A DNA stretch of 64,000 bases from Pseudomonas fluorescens (GTDB taxonomy: Bacteria; Pseudomonadota; Gammaproteobacteria; Pseudomonadales; Pseudomonadaceae), in the NCBI RefSeq assembly GCF_000802965.1, contig NZ_JSAK01000001.1, forward strand, positions 273,810-337,809. Reading direction: 5' to 3'. The translations under genes were made by a program, and so were the position numbers. Shown piece by piece: positions 46,994 to 56,083 of this stretch; within the stretch, counting starts at the first letter, position 1; each line of letters opens with the position of its first letter. The notes beneath the pieces were generated by a model. It made no database searches and was not told where the DNA came from. It was given only the letters and a program-made list of their open reading frames with translations.

Positions 46994-48256
46994 TCAGAAG
47001 CGGTAGGTCGCACCAACACCGAAGCCATTCGCCCAGTTTTCATACTTGGCGCTGTAGTTCTGACGGCCATTGTTGTCGTTGACCTTGACCGACTCCTCGC
47101 GCAGATACGAGTACGCCAGGTCGATGGTCAGGTCGTCGGTCGGGCTCCAACCGGCGCCCAGGCTGAAAATCGTGCGATCGCCAGTCGGGATACGTGGGGA
47201 GCGGTTTTCGTTGTTGGTTGGCGACTGGTCAACCGACAGACCGGTACGCAGTACCCACTGCTTGTTCAACTGGTACGAAGCACCGATGGCGTGAGCCCAG
47301 GTGTCATGCCAGTTCTGTTCTTCAGTGATGGTGCCGAACGCTGGGGCCAAAGGAGCAGGCACGCCACTGTTCTCGACGGAGATTTCTTTCAGGCGGCTCC
47401 AGCGAGTCCAGGTGCTGCCTGCGTAGAGGGTCCACTGGTCGTCCAGCTGATGAGTGACCGAAAAGTCCACGGACTCAGGGGTAGTAATGTCCAGCGAAGC
47501 ATCAAACTTCTGTTGACCCAGTGCGCCGAGCGGGGCGTAGCTGAGCTTGGTGTCACCGTCGAGCTTGTACTTCACTTTCGAGTGATAGGTCAGGCCGACG
47601 CGAGTGGAGTCGGTGGCTTGAACCAGAATACCGATGTTGTAGCCGAGTGCAGTGTCGTCACCCTTGATTTTGACTTCACCGTCCGGTGCGGCTGGGTTCG
47701 GGCTCAGCGACAGGTTCGATTCCAGCTTGCCGTCGATACGGTTGATGGTCGGGCCGAAACCGATCGACACCTTGTCGTTGAAGGCATAGCTGACGGTTGG
47801 CTGCAGGGTGATGATTTGAACTTCGCTCTTGCTGCCGAAGTAACGGCCGGCAAAGCCGTTCTCGTAGTCGGTCACCAGGCCGAATGGAGCGTAGACGCCG
47901 AAACCGACCGCCCACTGGTCATCGATTGGCTTGACGTAGTAGCCCATCGGCACGCCCATGAAAGGGACCATGTCACCTTTGTTGGTGCCGCCATTGCGGG
48001 CGCTGGCATCGCTGATGTCGGTGTGTGCGTCGATAAATGCAACACCGCCGGTGACTTGTTCGCGCTTGAGGCGAGACATGCCGGCAGGGTTGCCAACTAG
48101 GGTGGATGCGTCGTCGGCAGAAGAAGATCGCCCGGCAAAACCTGTCCCCATCCCGCTGATGCTTTGTTCGTTGAGGGCAAAGCCACTTGCGAAGATCTGG
48201 GTGGATGCCATGGCAACGGCGAGGCTAATGGTGGTTTTGAGCATTACTTTTTTCAT
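46994..48256 (-). CDS. Outer-membrane transport protein (FadL/OmpP1/TodX family)
   Basis: A 420-residue beta-barrel precursor. Signal peptide MKKVMLKTTISLAVAMASTQIFASG. The mature N-terminus FALNEQSISGMGTGFAGRSSSADDASTLVGNPAGMSRLKREQ is the FadL signature with the NPAG hatch motif. The C-terminus ends in Phe (GFGVGATYRF), as for outer-membrane insertion. It probably admits long-chain fatty acids or other hydrophobic compounds. Confidence 0.92.
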   Translation of the reverse strand: MKKVMLKTTISLAVAMASTQIFASGFALNEQSISGMGTGFAGRSSSADDASTLVGNPAGMSRLKREQVTGGVAFIDAHTDISDASARNGGTNKGDMVPFMGVPMGYYVKPIDDQWAVGFGVYAPFGLVTDYENGFAGRYFGSKSEVQIITLQPTVSYAFNDKVSIGFGPTINRIDGKLESNLSLSPNPAAPDGEVKIKGDDTALGYNIGILVQATDSTRVGLTYHSKVKYKLDGDTKLSYAPLGALGQQKFDASLDITTPESVDFSVTHQLDDQWTLYAGSTWTRWSRLKEISVENSGVPAPLAPAFGTITEEQNWHDTWAHAIGASYQLNKQWVLRTGLSVDQSPTNNENRSPRIPTGDRTIFSLGAGWSPTDDLTIDLAYSYLREESVKVNDNNGRQNYSAKYENWANGFGVGATYRF

Positions 48257-48403
48257 TATTAGAACTCCTGGTGATCACCGGGGCGAAAATTACCAACATT
48301 TTCGTCCCAGCGCCATAGGCTGTATCGCTTGATTTAGAGCGGTTTTGTAGGACAATCCGACCGAATTCGCAGCGTGTTGTGCGATCTTTGGATCCAGATG
48401 CGG

Positions 48404-48886
48404 TTAGCAGGCAACCTGATTCAGCGGTGAAACACAAGTTTGCCAGGCGCAGGTAAAGTCCCTGAGGCGTCCTTGAGGATGGAAGGTCTGGCGCCAGATG
48501 CGGGCCATTCCCAACAGGTCGTCTGCTTCGGGCAGGGGAGTGTTCTGTTCTTCGACCAGCAGCCAGGCGATGGCTGTGGCGTAACGCAGGTTAACGGTCA
48601 ATTCAAGGTGCGGGCCGCTGAGAAACGCGTGCTGGCTGGCCAGGCCACGGACCAGGCTTGCGCGTTCGGGGTCGAGTGCCAGGTAGTGATCCCAGAGCGC
48701 CTGGTGGCGGGGTTCGGCAATTCGGTAAAGGCCGTGACCACGGCGGTCGTGGAGGGCGGAACCAAGGGCTGACTGACTGGCGGCGATGCCCAGCAGCAGG
48801 GATTCGGCAGTTGCGCTATGGCGTCCCAGGTAAATCAATGTCGGACGGATCACATAACGACACAGTTCGCTGGCAGCGATACCCAT
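48404..48886 (-). CDS. Degenerate lysozyme/transglycosylase-like protein, phage-structural-type
   Basis: A 160-residue soluble protein. TAESLLLGIAASQSALG, GLYRIAEPRHQALWDHYLA and LTVNLRYATAIAWLLVEEQNTPLPEADDL resemble the ES...GL.Q.EP.TH..I pattern of phage virion lysozyme-like proteins. The Glu of TAESLLLG would be the catalytic acid. There is no signal peptide and no other phage gene nearby. Assignment is by motif recall only, and the function is unproven. Confidence 0.5.
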   Translation of the reverse strand: MGIAASELCRYVIRPTLIYLGRHSATAESLLLGIAASQSALGSALHDRRGHGLYRIAEPRHQALWDHYLALDPERASLVRGLASQHAFLSGPHLELTVNLRYATAIAWLLVEEQNTPLPEADDLLGMARIWRQTFHPQGRLRDFTCAWQTCVSPLNQVAC

Positions 48887-49106
48887 AAAACCCTCGAAAA
48901 CTGAAATGGGCGGCGAAACCTGAAAGGCCTTGGCAGCGGTGGATCGACTCAGGCTCGCCGGAAGCGGATCAAGCCGCTTGAGTTGAAGTGTAGTGTCATA
49001 TTCGTACCGTAAAGGTCTGTTTTTAAAATATTTGTGGCGAGCAGTTATAACCGTTATATCGCTTTGTACTTAGACGATGTCTCGCCCATCTGAAACTTCA
49101 GGCAAT

Positions 49107-49136
49107 AAAAAGCCCCGCTTTTTGAGCGGGGCTTTT
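49107..49136 (-). terminator. Terminator of the 76-aa gene
   Basis: AAAAGCCCCGCT / AGCGGGGCTTTT hairpin, 24 bp beyond the stop on the minus strand. Confidence 0.85.
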
Positions 49137-49159
49137 GATGTTTCAGCGTTTCTGGCGTC

Positions 49160-49390
49160 TCAGGCAACCAGTGCCTGACGGGTACGCTCGATCACTGCCT
49201 GCAGCGGTTCGGCGCTGGAGTATTGATCGGGGTACAGGCGTTCGCTGTGACGAGCGATGCCGTGTTCGTTGACCAGGGTGAAGCTGAAGCAGCCTTTGCG
49301 AGCGGCCATGATCAGGCAGTTCATTGGTGCAAAAGCATTGGTTAGGGTGCGGATGGCATCCTGGGTGTGGATTTGAGTAGACATAGTCAT
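49160..49390 (-). CDS. Hypothetical 76-aa protein
   Basis: A compact soluble 76-residue ORF (starts MTMSTQIHTQDAIRTLTNAFA) with an AGGA ribosome-binding site 8 bp before the ATG and its own terminator, which argues that it is real. It has NAFAPMNCLIMAARKGCFSFTLVNEHGIARHSERLYPDQYS followed by a C-terminal helix; no signal or membrane segment. Two Cys residues are in the middle. I do not recognise the family. A structured leader lies upstream. Confidence 0.75.
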   Translation of the reverse strand: MTMSTQIHTQDAIRTLTNAFAPMNCLIMAARKGCFSFTLVNEHGIARHSERLYPDQYSSAEPLQAVIERTRQALVA

Positions 49391-49438
49391 TGGGTGTTCC
49401 TACAAGCGACACGGATAAGAACCGTGCAAAATTAAAAC

Positions 49439-49488
49439 GTTCCAGTGACGACGACCACCGTTGGTCGAACGAAGAACCCGACTGGAAC
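49439..49488 (-). promoter_or_regulatory. Nested stem-loop in the leader of the 76-aa gene
   Basis: Outer stem GTTCCAGT (49439-49446) / ACTGGAAC (49481-49488) and inner stem CGACCA (49452-49457) / TGGTCG (49462-49467), both perfect. It lies about 50-100 nt upstream of the ATG on the minus strand. No T-run follows. Confidence 0.5.
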
Positions 49489-50242
49489 AAAGCAGCCAGT
49501 TGAAGCGCTTTAAATTGGCGCGCTTGGGCTGGCAGGTAGGTACTTAGGAGGGCAGGCAACACATCAAGGGCAAAGGTTCTGGGCCCGGGGTGAAGATCCT
49601 GATCAATTTGCAGGCTGGTTCGGTCAGAGTAAGTGAGCCTGGCAACACCCTTTGCTTTCGATTCAAAGGCTGTGTTGGCGCAAGATTTACCTGGAAACCA
49701 TCGAGGTGGTCGATCCCGCTTGTTCGGTGGAGGCTTCCTTTGGGAAGGCTGTCCGGGGGGATTTGTTCGACCAGAATTGACTTTCAGCTTGGTACTAACG
49801 CCGCGGATAGTAACGGATTGAATGGGCGAAGGGAAGTGTGTTAGCAAAAAAGAGTGCCGGTGTGGCATTCACTTGTCCCCGCATGAGCGCTAATCGAACG
49901 TTAGTCGCCTGCAGATACGCGTCTTTTTTGCACATAATCCGACCGGTGGTCGTGATAATCCACTCCTTCGCGAACCGCCTGGATCACGGGTTTGCCAAGG
50001 TTTATCCCCAGGTCAGGTAGCAAAGTGCGCCGAAAAAGCGCACCGATATAACCGTCTCAGAGGTAGTTGTGCACATATGTTGCGCAGCCTGTCACCTCAC
50101 TGTCATCCAGCTTTCAAGTGCAGTGGGTGCCTGTAACCAAAATTTAAGTCAATGAAAAACATCGCTTTTTTTTACTGGTGAAAAAATCGTCAGTTTGACT
50201 GCAGGCCCCATTCCACAGGGCTTTGCGCGAGTTCAAGGACGG

Positions 50243-50277
50243 TTGTCCACTGAGTTATCCACAGCTTCTGTGGATTG
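50243..50277. promoter_or_regulatory. DnaA-box-like cluster with an 8-bp palindrome
   Basis: TTGTCCACT (50243-50251), TTATCCACA (50255-50263, a full consensus box) and the complement of CAATCCACA (50269-50277). ATCCACAG and CTGTGGAT (50257-50275) form a perfect inverted repeat with a 3-nt loop. Confidence 0.5.
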
Positions 50278-50382
50278 TCCCGAGCGCTTGCTCTAGCACG
50301 GGCGTGCCGGGATTTTTTCGGCTTTACCTGTAAGAAAAAAAGAGTAGAGTGGCGCGCCTTCCGATCTGCCCCACAGTGCTTT

Positions 50383-50706
50383 ATGAAGTTTCGTTCACCA
50401 TCAGATTCCAACACCGCTAAACCTTCCCCTGTTGCGTCGCCCAAGCGCTTTTCGATGCGCGTGGCGGAGTGGCTGCTGGACAGCCCGCGTCTGGGCGAAA
50501 ACCCGAACGTCAAACACATCGCCGGACGTCTGCTCAAGCAACCGGCCCGCGAAGGCGTCGTGGCTGCGCAAAGCCGTCTCGGCCAATTGATGTGTCGGGA
50601 ATGCGGGAATGCCCGAGATCGCCGAATCGGCCAGGATCTTTTGCGTCAGGCCGCGCGGGCAGGGGATCGGCGCGCGCAACAGGAACTGGGTCTGATCGAA
50701 GACTGA
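50383..50706 (+). CDS. Sel1-repeat-like small protein
   Basis: A 107-residue protein starting MKFRSPSDSNTAKPSPVASP (disordered N-terminus). The rest is two helical repeats of Sel1/TPR style: AAQSRLGQLMCRECGNARDRRIGQDLLRQAARAGDRRAQQELGLI. It is 61 bp before rmuC in the same direction. Sel1-like proteins serve as protein-protein adaptors; the partner is unknown. Confidence 0.7.
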   Translation: MKFRSPSDSNTAKPSPVASPKRFSMRVAEWLLDSPRLGENPNVKHIAGRLLKQPAREGVVAAQSRLGQLMCRECGNARDRRIGQDLLRQAARAGDRRAQQELGLIED

Positions 50707-50767
50707 GCTGTCCAAGACCTGACGCCTTGGTTAACCTTCAAGCATTATTTCAATAGCAGGAATGGCT

Positions 50768-52246
50768 ATGGCTATGGACTTGACCAGCGCATTGCTCGGT
50801 CTGGCGGGCGCTGCTCTGCCGTTACTGGTATTGGCCTGGCAACTCCAGCGCCGGGCGAGCTCGGCGCAGGCAGAGGTCGCACTCATGGAAGAGCGTCTGG
50901 CCACAGCGAATATGGCTCAGGATGGGGTCAATGCCCAGCTCGAAGCCTGTCGCGATGAAGTCGCTGATCTGGCCATGGCGAACGCCGCCAAACAAGCCGA
51001 TCTGGCCGCTCTGCGCCGTGAAGTCGAGTTGCTGCAAATCGAGCGTGACGATGCTCGGGACGCTGCCCACGCCTGGAATATCGAGCGCGCCGGTAAAGAG
51101 GCCGAGCTGCGGCGCCTGGACGCCCAGGCTGCTTCGCTCAACGCTGAGTTGCGTGAGCAGCAGGAAAGCCATCAGCAGCGCCTCAATGACTTGCAAGGCT
51201 CGCGAGATGAACTGCGCGCGCAGTTTGCCGAGCTGGCAGGGAAGATCTTCGATGAACGTGAGCAGCGATTTGCCGAAACTAGTCAGCAGCGATTGGGGCA
51301 ATTGCTCGATCCGTTGAAAGAACGCATCCAGTCTTTTGAAAAACGCGTCGAGGAAAGCTATCAGGCCGAGGCCCGGGAACGTTTCTCCCTGGCCAAGGAG
51401 CTGGAGCGTTTGCAACAACTCAATTTGCGCCTGAGCGACGAAGCCACCAACCTGACCCGCGCCTTGAAAGGGCAGAAAACCCAGGGCAACTGGGGCGAAT
51501 TGATCCTCGAGCGCGTGCTCGAACATGCCGGGCTGGAGAAGGGTCGCGAGTACCAGACCCAGGTCAATCTCAAGGGCCCGGACGGCGAGCGATTCCAGCC
51601 GGACGTGATCATCTATTTGCCGGGCGACAAGCAGGTGGTGGTCGACTCCAAGGTCAGTCTCACGGCCTATCAGCAATACGTGGCGGCCGAAGACGAGGCC
51701 ATCGGCCAAATCGCCATCAAGCAGCACGTGCTGTCCCTGCGCAATCACGTCAAAGGCTTGGCCGGCAAGGATTACAAACGTCTCGACGGCTTGCACAGCC
51801 TCGATTTTGTGCTGCTTTTCGTACCGATCGAAGCGGCATTTTCCGCCGCGTTGCAGGCTGAGCCGACGCTGTTTCAAGAGGCGTTCGATCGCAACATCGT
51901 GATCGTCAGTCCGACAACATTGCTGGCCACTCTGCGCGTCATCGACAGCCTGTGGAAACAGGAGCGCCAGAGCCAGAACGCCCGGGAAATCGCTGAAAGG
52001 GCCGGGTGGCTGTACGACAAGTTCGTGTTGTTCATTCAGGATCTGGATGAAGTCGGCAATCGCTTGCAGCAACTGGACAAGGCCTACAGCTCGGCGCGCA
52101 ACAAGCTGACAGAAGGGCGTGGCAACCTTGTCAGTCGCAGCGAACAACTGAAGTTGCTGGGCGCGCGGGCGAGCAAAAGCCTGCCGGCGGATTTGCTGGA
52201 ACGGGCGATGACTGATGTGGATGGGTTGGTGGAGTTGCCGGAGTAA
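50768..52246 (+). CDS. rmuC: DNA recombination protein RmuC
   Basis: A 492-residue protein with an N-terminal membrane anchor (LTSALLGLAGAALPLLVLAWQLQ), a long coiled coil (about residues 30-180) and a C-terminal PD-(D/E)XK nuclease-like domain: GNWGELILERVLEHAGLEKGREYQTQ and DVIIYLPGDKQVVVDSKVSL. Starts at ATG 50762, 50768 or 50774 are all in frame; the AGGA site best fits 50768. RmuC limits DNA inversions/recombination at repeats in E. coli. Confidence 0.93.
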   Translation: MAMDLTSALLGLAGAALPLLVLAWQLQRRASSAQAEVALMEERLATANMAQDGVNAQLEACRDEVADLAMANAAKQADLAALRREVELLQIERDDARDAAHAWNIERAGKEAELRRLDAQAASLNAELREQQESHQQRLNDLQGSRDELRAQFAELAGKIFDEREQRFAETSQQRLGQLLDPLKERIQSFEKRVEESYQAEARERFSLAKELERLQQLNLRLSDEATNLTRALKGQKTQGNWGELILERVLEHAGLEKGREYQTQVNLKGPDGERFQPDVIIYLPGDKQVVVDSKVSLTAYQQYVAAEDEAIGQIAIKQHVLSLRNHVKGLAGKDYKRLDGLHSLDFVLLFVPIEAAFSAALQAEPTLFQEAFDRNIVIVSPTTLLATLRVIDSLWKQERQSQNAREIAERAGWLYDKFVLFIQDLDEVGNRLQQLDKAYSSARNKLTEGRGNLVSRSEQLKLLGARASKSLPADLLERAMTDVDGLVELPE

Positions 52247-52269
52247 ATCGCTGGCGCGCCGATGATATT

Positions 52270-52366
52270 TGTGGCGAGGGAGCTTGCTCCCGCTGTGTCG
52301 CGAAGCGGCCCCAAGAGAGGGACTGCTGCGCAGTCCAGCGGGAGCAAGCTCCCTCGCCACAGGGTT
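52270..52366. repeat. REP doublet (GTGGCGAGGGAGCTTGCTCCCGC family)
   Basis: GTGGCGAGGGAGCTTGCTCC and GGAGCAAGCTCCCTCGCCAC arms, as at 15536-15675. It lies between the convergent rmuC and hybrid-kinase genes. Confidence 0.87.
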
Positions 52367-52386
52367 GCGCTGGCTCAACGATGTCG

Positions 52387-55300
52387 CTACAACGGCAAAT
52401 GCCGACTCAACAACGCCCGCAACGCCGCCGGTTTCACGGGTTTGGCCAGGTAATCCAGTCCCGCCGCATGCACCTGGGCCATTGTTTCCGGTCGTCCATC
52501 GGCGCTGATCACTACGCCGGGTACTGGCTCGCCCAACCGGGTTCGCAACCAGGCCATCAGCTCGGTTCCGGTTTCGCCGTTATCGAGGTGGTAATCCACC
52601 AGCGCCAATTGCGGCCGCACCCCATCGCTCAGCAGCGCTGCGCATTCGTCGCGATTACGCGCAGTCCAGACCTGGCAACCCCAGCGGGTCAGCAAGCTGT
52701 TCATGCCAATCAGGATGCTGTCTTCGTTGTCGATGCACAGCACCTGCGCGCCGCTGAGCAATTTGCCATTGAGTTCGGCAGCCTTGGCCGGCAACGCGGA
52801 TTGCGCGCGGGCCAGCGGAACGCTGACGCTAAACACGCTGCCGCGTCCTGGCCACGAGCGTACGCGCAACGTATGCCCCAGCACGCGGCACAAGCCGTCG
52901 GCGATCGCCAGGCCCAGTCCGAGTCCCTTTTCGGCACGGGTCTGGTGACTGTCCAGGCGTTTGAATTCCTCGAAAATCACCTGCTGTTTATCCACCGGAA
53001 TACCCGGGCCCCGGTCCCAGACCTCCAGGCACAGCTCACCTCGACGCCTGCGAACGCCGAGCAGCACCGGCCCTTTGGCGTAGCGGAAAGCGTTGGTGAG
53101 GAAATTCTGCAAAATCCGGCGCAACAGTTTTATGTCACTGTCGACCCGCAATTTGCTGCCCCTCACGCGGAACTTCAAACCCTGATCCCGCGCCAGTGCC
53201 TTGAATTCTGCACCGAGCGTGTCGAACAACTCGTTGAGTGCGAACGGCTTGGGATCCGGATTGATCTTGCCGTTTTCCAGGCGGGAGATATCGAGCAAAT
53301 CGCTGATCAAGTCTTCGGCCGAGCGCAGTGAACTGTCCAGGTGCTGGACCAGTTTCTGTGCCTCGGCGGACAAACCGTCGTCCTGATGATTGAGCGCCGC
53401 AGAGAACAATCGCGCGGCGTTCAACGGTTGCATCAAGTCATGGCTGACCGCCGCCAGAAAACGGGTTTTCGACTGGTTCGCCGCCTCGGCGGTGCCCTTG
53501 GCTTCGGTCAGGGCCATGTTGAGTTGCGACAGTTCGTGAGTGCGCTCGGCAACCCGTTGTTCCAGGCCTTCATTGGCTTCGGTCAGTGCCTGCGCGGCTT
53601 CGCGGAACGGGGTGATGTCGGTGAAACTCATGACGAAGCCGCCGCCGGGCATCGGGTTGCCGATGAGTTCGATCACCCGGCCATTGGGGAACATCCGCTC
53701 AGAAGTGTGCGCGCGCCCCTGACGCATCCAGTGCAGGCGGCGGGCGACATGCACTTCGGCTTCGCCGGGGCCACACAATCCGCGCTCGGCGTTGTAGCGA
53801 ATGATGTCGGCAATGGGGCGGCCGATGCTGATCAAACCGTCCGGGTAGTTGAACAGCTCAAGATAGCGACGGTTCCAGGCCACCAGTTTCAGCGACTGGT
53901 CGACCACGCTGATGCCCTGGGTGATGTTTTCGATCGCGCCTTGCAGCAACGCTCGGTTGAATTGCAGGACTTCCGAAGCTTCGTCGGCGATCCGAACGAC
54001 GTCCTCCAGCTGCATCTCCCGACCTTCGATGGCGGCTTTCACTACCGCGCGCGTCGATGAGGCGCCGAGCACACCGGCCAGCAAGCGCTCGGTGTGGGCG
54101 ATCCATTCGCCGTCGGCATTCTGGTTCGGGTTGAAGCCTTTGCCCTGGCGGTAGGCAAACCGGATGAAGCTCTGGCGGGCGCGTTCCTCACCCACAAAGC
54201 GAGCGGCCAGTTGCAGCAAATCCTCGATCTGCACCGCCAGCATCGAGCGTGCGCTCGGGCGGGCGCTGATCTCCTGGCCGATGAAACGACCGGCCTGCCA
54301 GTGTTCCGATACCCGCGTGCGCGATAGCACCGAAACCCAGGCGAACAATGTGAAGTTGCCGGCAAGGGACAGCACCACGCCTTGGGTCAGCGGGGTGATC
54401 GGCAGGTTCAGCGGGTTGCTGTGCAGCCAGGCCAGGCCCGGGAAACTGTTCAAAGACATTCCCAGGCTGTGGGCGGCAATCGGTAGAACCAGGGTGTAGA
54501 ACCACAGGAATGTCCCGGCAGCGAGGCCGGCGAATACGCCTCGGCGGTTGGCCTGTTTCCAGTACAGCGCGCCGAGCATGGCCGGTGCCAGCTGTGTCAC
54601 CGCAGCGAATGCGATCTGGCCAATGGTCGCCAGGCTCGCAGTCGAGCCCAGTAACCGATAACTGACGTAGGCCAGCAGCAGAATGACCACGATGGTCACG
54701 CGGCGCACCGACAACATCCATTGGCGGAACACTTCGAACGGACGCTCGGCGTTGTTGCGGCGCAGCAGCCACGGCAGCAGCATGTCGTTGGAAACCATGG
54801 TCGACAACGCCACGCTGGCCACGATCACCATGCCGGTGGCCGCCGAAGCACCGCCGATAAACGCCAGCAGCGCCAACGCCGGATGAGCCTGGGCCAGCGG
54901 CAGGCTGATGACGAAGGAGTCCGGCAGCACCGAACTCGGCAGTAGCATCTGACCCGCCAGCGCAATCGGTACGACGAACAATGCCGCCAAGGCAAGGTAG
55001 GCCGGGAACACCCATTTCGCCAGGCGCAAATCCTGCGGGTCGATGTTCTCGACCACGGTCACGTGGAACTGTCGCGGCAGGCAAATGATCGCCATCATCG
55101 CCACCCCGGTCTGCACCACCATCGACGGCCAGTTGATGGTTTCCTTCCAGTATTCTTCGAGGCGCGGGGCGAGCATGGCCTGGTCGAACAGGTCGTCGAA
55201 ACCGTCGTAGAGCCCGAACGTCACGTACGCGCCGACAGCCAAAAACGCGAACAGCTTGACCAGCGATTCGAACGCAATCGCCAGCACCATGCCGCGGTGG

Positions 55301-55857
55301 TGTTCGGTTGCATCGAGGTTGCGCGTACCGAAGACGATGGTGAACAGTGCCAGCACCAGCGATACGATCAGTGCGGTGTCCTGCGCGCGAACGCCCATGG
55401 CATCGGCACCGGCGCCGATCAGCAGGTTCACGCCGAGGACGATGCCTTTGAGTTGCAAGGCAATGTAGGGCAACACGCCGACCAGGCAGATTAGCGCCAC
55501 CACCACCGCCAGCGATTGGGATTTGCCGTACCGTGCGGCAATGAAGTCGGCAATCGAGGTGATGTTTTCCTGTTTGCTGATCATCACCATTTTTTGCAGC
55601 ACCCACGGTGCCCCGATCAGCAGCAGGATCGGCCCGAGGTAAATCGGCAGAAACGACCAAAGCTGTTCCGCCGCCTGGCCCACCGCACCAAAGAACGTCC
55701 AACTGGTGCAGTAGACCGCCAGCGAAAGGCTATACACCCAGGCGCGCACCCGCGGCGGCAATGGCGCGCTGCGGCGGTCACCGTAGAAGGCGATGGCGAA
55801 CATGATGGCCATATAGGCCAGGGCGACGGCGGCGATCAGCCCGCTGGACAGCGACAT
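52387..55857 (-). CDS. Hybrid histidine kinase with N-terminal sodium/solute symporter domain
   Basis: A 1156-residue membrane protein starting MSLSSGLIAAVALAYMAIM. About 1-490: SSS-family transporter domain with about 13 helices. About 600-770: PAS-like segment (VDQSLKLVAWNRRYLELFNYPDG, IELIGNPMPGGGFVMSFTDIT). His806 in SHDLMQPLNAARLFSAAL is the phosphoacceptor. HATPase: DRGPGIPVDKQQ, GLGLGLAIADGLC. A C-terminal receiver has Asp1088 in VDYHLDNGETGTEL and Lys in YLAKPVKP. Same architecture class as CbrA. No cognate DNA-binding regulator is adjacent. Confidence 0.9.
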   Translation of the reverse strand: MSLSSGLIAAVALAYMAIMFAIAFYGDRRSAPLPPRVRAWVYSLSLAVYCTSWTFFGAVGQAAEQLWSFLPIYLGPILLLIGAPWVLQKMVMISKQENITSIADFIAARYGKSQSLAVVVALICLVGVLPYIALQLKGIVLGVNLLIGAGADAMGVRAQDTALIVSLVLALFTIVFGTRNLDATEHHRGMVLAIAFESLVKLFAFLAVGAYVTFGLYDGFDDLFDQAMLAPRLEEYWKETINWPSMVVQTGVAMMAIICLPRQFHVTVVENIDPQDLRLAKWVFPAYLALAALFVVPIALAGQMLLPSSVLPDSFVISLPLAQAHPALALLAFIGGASAATGMVIVASVALSTMVSNDMLLPWLLRRNNAERPFEVFRQWMLSVRRVTIVVILLLAYVSYRLLGSTASLATIGQIAFAAVTQLAPAMLGALYWKQANRRGVFAGLAAGTFLWFYTLVLPIAAHSLGMSLNSFPGLAWLHSNPLNLPITPLTQGVVLSLAGNFTLFAWVSVLSRTRVSEHWQAGRFIGQEISARPSARSMLAVQIEDLLQLAARFVGEERARQSFIRFAYRQGKGFNPNQNADGEWIAHTERLLAGVLGASSTRAVVKAAIEGREMQLEDVVRIADEASEVLQFNRALLQGAIENITQGISVVDQSLKLVAWNRRYLELFNYPDGLISIGRPIADIIRYNAERGLCGPGEAEVHVARRLHWMRQGRAHTSERMFPNGRVIELIGNPMPGGGFVMSFTDITPFREAAQALTEANEGLEQRVAERTHELSQLNMALTEAKGTAEAANQSKTRFLAAVSHDLMQPLNAARLFSAALNHQDDGLSAEAQKLVQHLDSSLRSAEDLISDLLDISRLENGKINPDPKPFALNELFDTLGAEFKALARDQGLKFRVRGSKLRVDSDIKLLRRILQNFLTNAFRYAKGPVLLGVRRRRGELCLEVWDRGPGIPVDKQQVIFEEFKRLDSHQTRAEKGLGLGLAIADGLCRVLGHTLRVRSWPGRGSVFSVSVPLARAQSALPAKAAELNGKLLSGAQVLCIDNEDSILIGMNSLLTRWGCQVWTARNRDECAALLSDGVRPQLALVDYHLDNGETGTELMAWLRTRLGEPVPGVVISADGRPETMAQVHAAGLDYLAKPVKPAALRALLSRHLPL

Positions 55858-56003
55858 GGGAACTCCCGGAAAACAAAGACTCCCGGGCCTCCCGCCCGGA
55901 CCCACAGTCTCGCACGATGGCCGGGGTTAGTCAGTGTCGACCAAGGTCGTGGGGTGGTGGGGTGTCGCAGGTAGCAGCTCTTTGAATCTCGGGTGTCTGT
56001 TCG

Positions 56004-56083
56004 GGCCTCATCGCGAGCAGGCTCGCTCCTACATTCGACCGTGTTCATTCAGAAAAAACGCGATCCCTTGTAGGAGCGAGCCT
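56004..56083. repeat. REP doublet abutting the tetR stop
   Basis: CATCGCGAGCAGGCTCGCTCCTACA and TTGTAGGAGCGAGCCT, inverted arms. The right arm is cut short at GAGCCT, exactly at the first base of the tetR stop codon (TCA at 56083-56085 on the plus strand). Confidence 0.8.

Larger units (their letters stand above)
49391..50382. other. Long non-coding stretch (992 bp)
   Basis: No gene I can support. Noticeable elements: the nested stem at 49439-49488 in the leader of the 76-aa gene; a DnaA-box-like palindrome at 50243-50277; AT-rich sequence near 50130-50180 with a run of eight T. Overlapping long frames on the minus strand have no start or codon pattern of a gene. Confidence 0.6.

Noticed and set aside
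49143..49868. 241-codon minus-strand frame covering the 76-aa gene and the gap
   Set aside because: It is in another frame than the 76-aa ORF, has odd Arg/Pro/Ser composition and no start signals.
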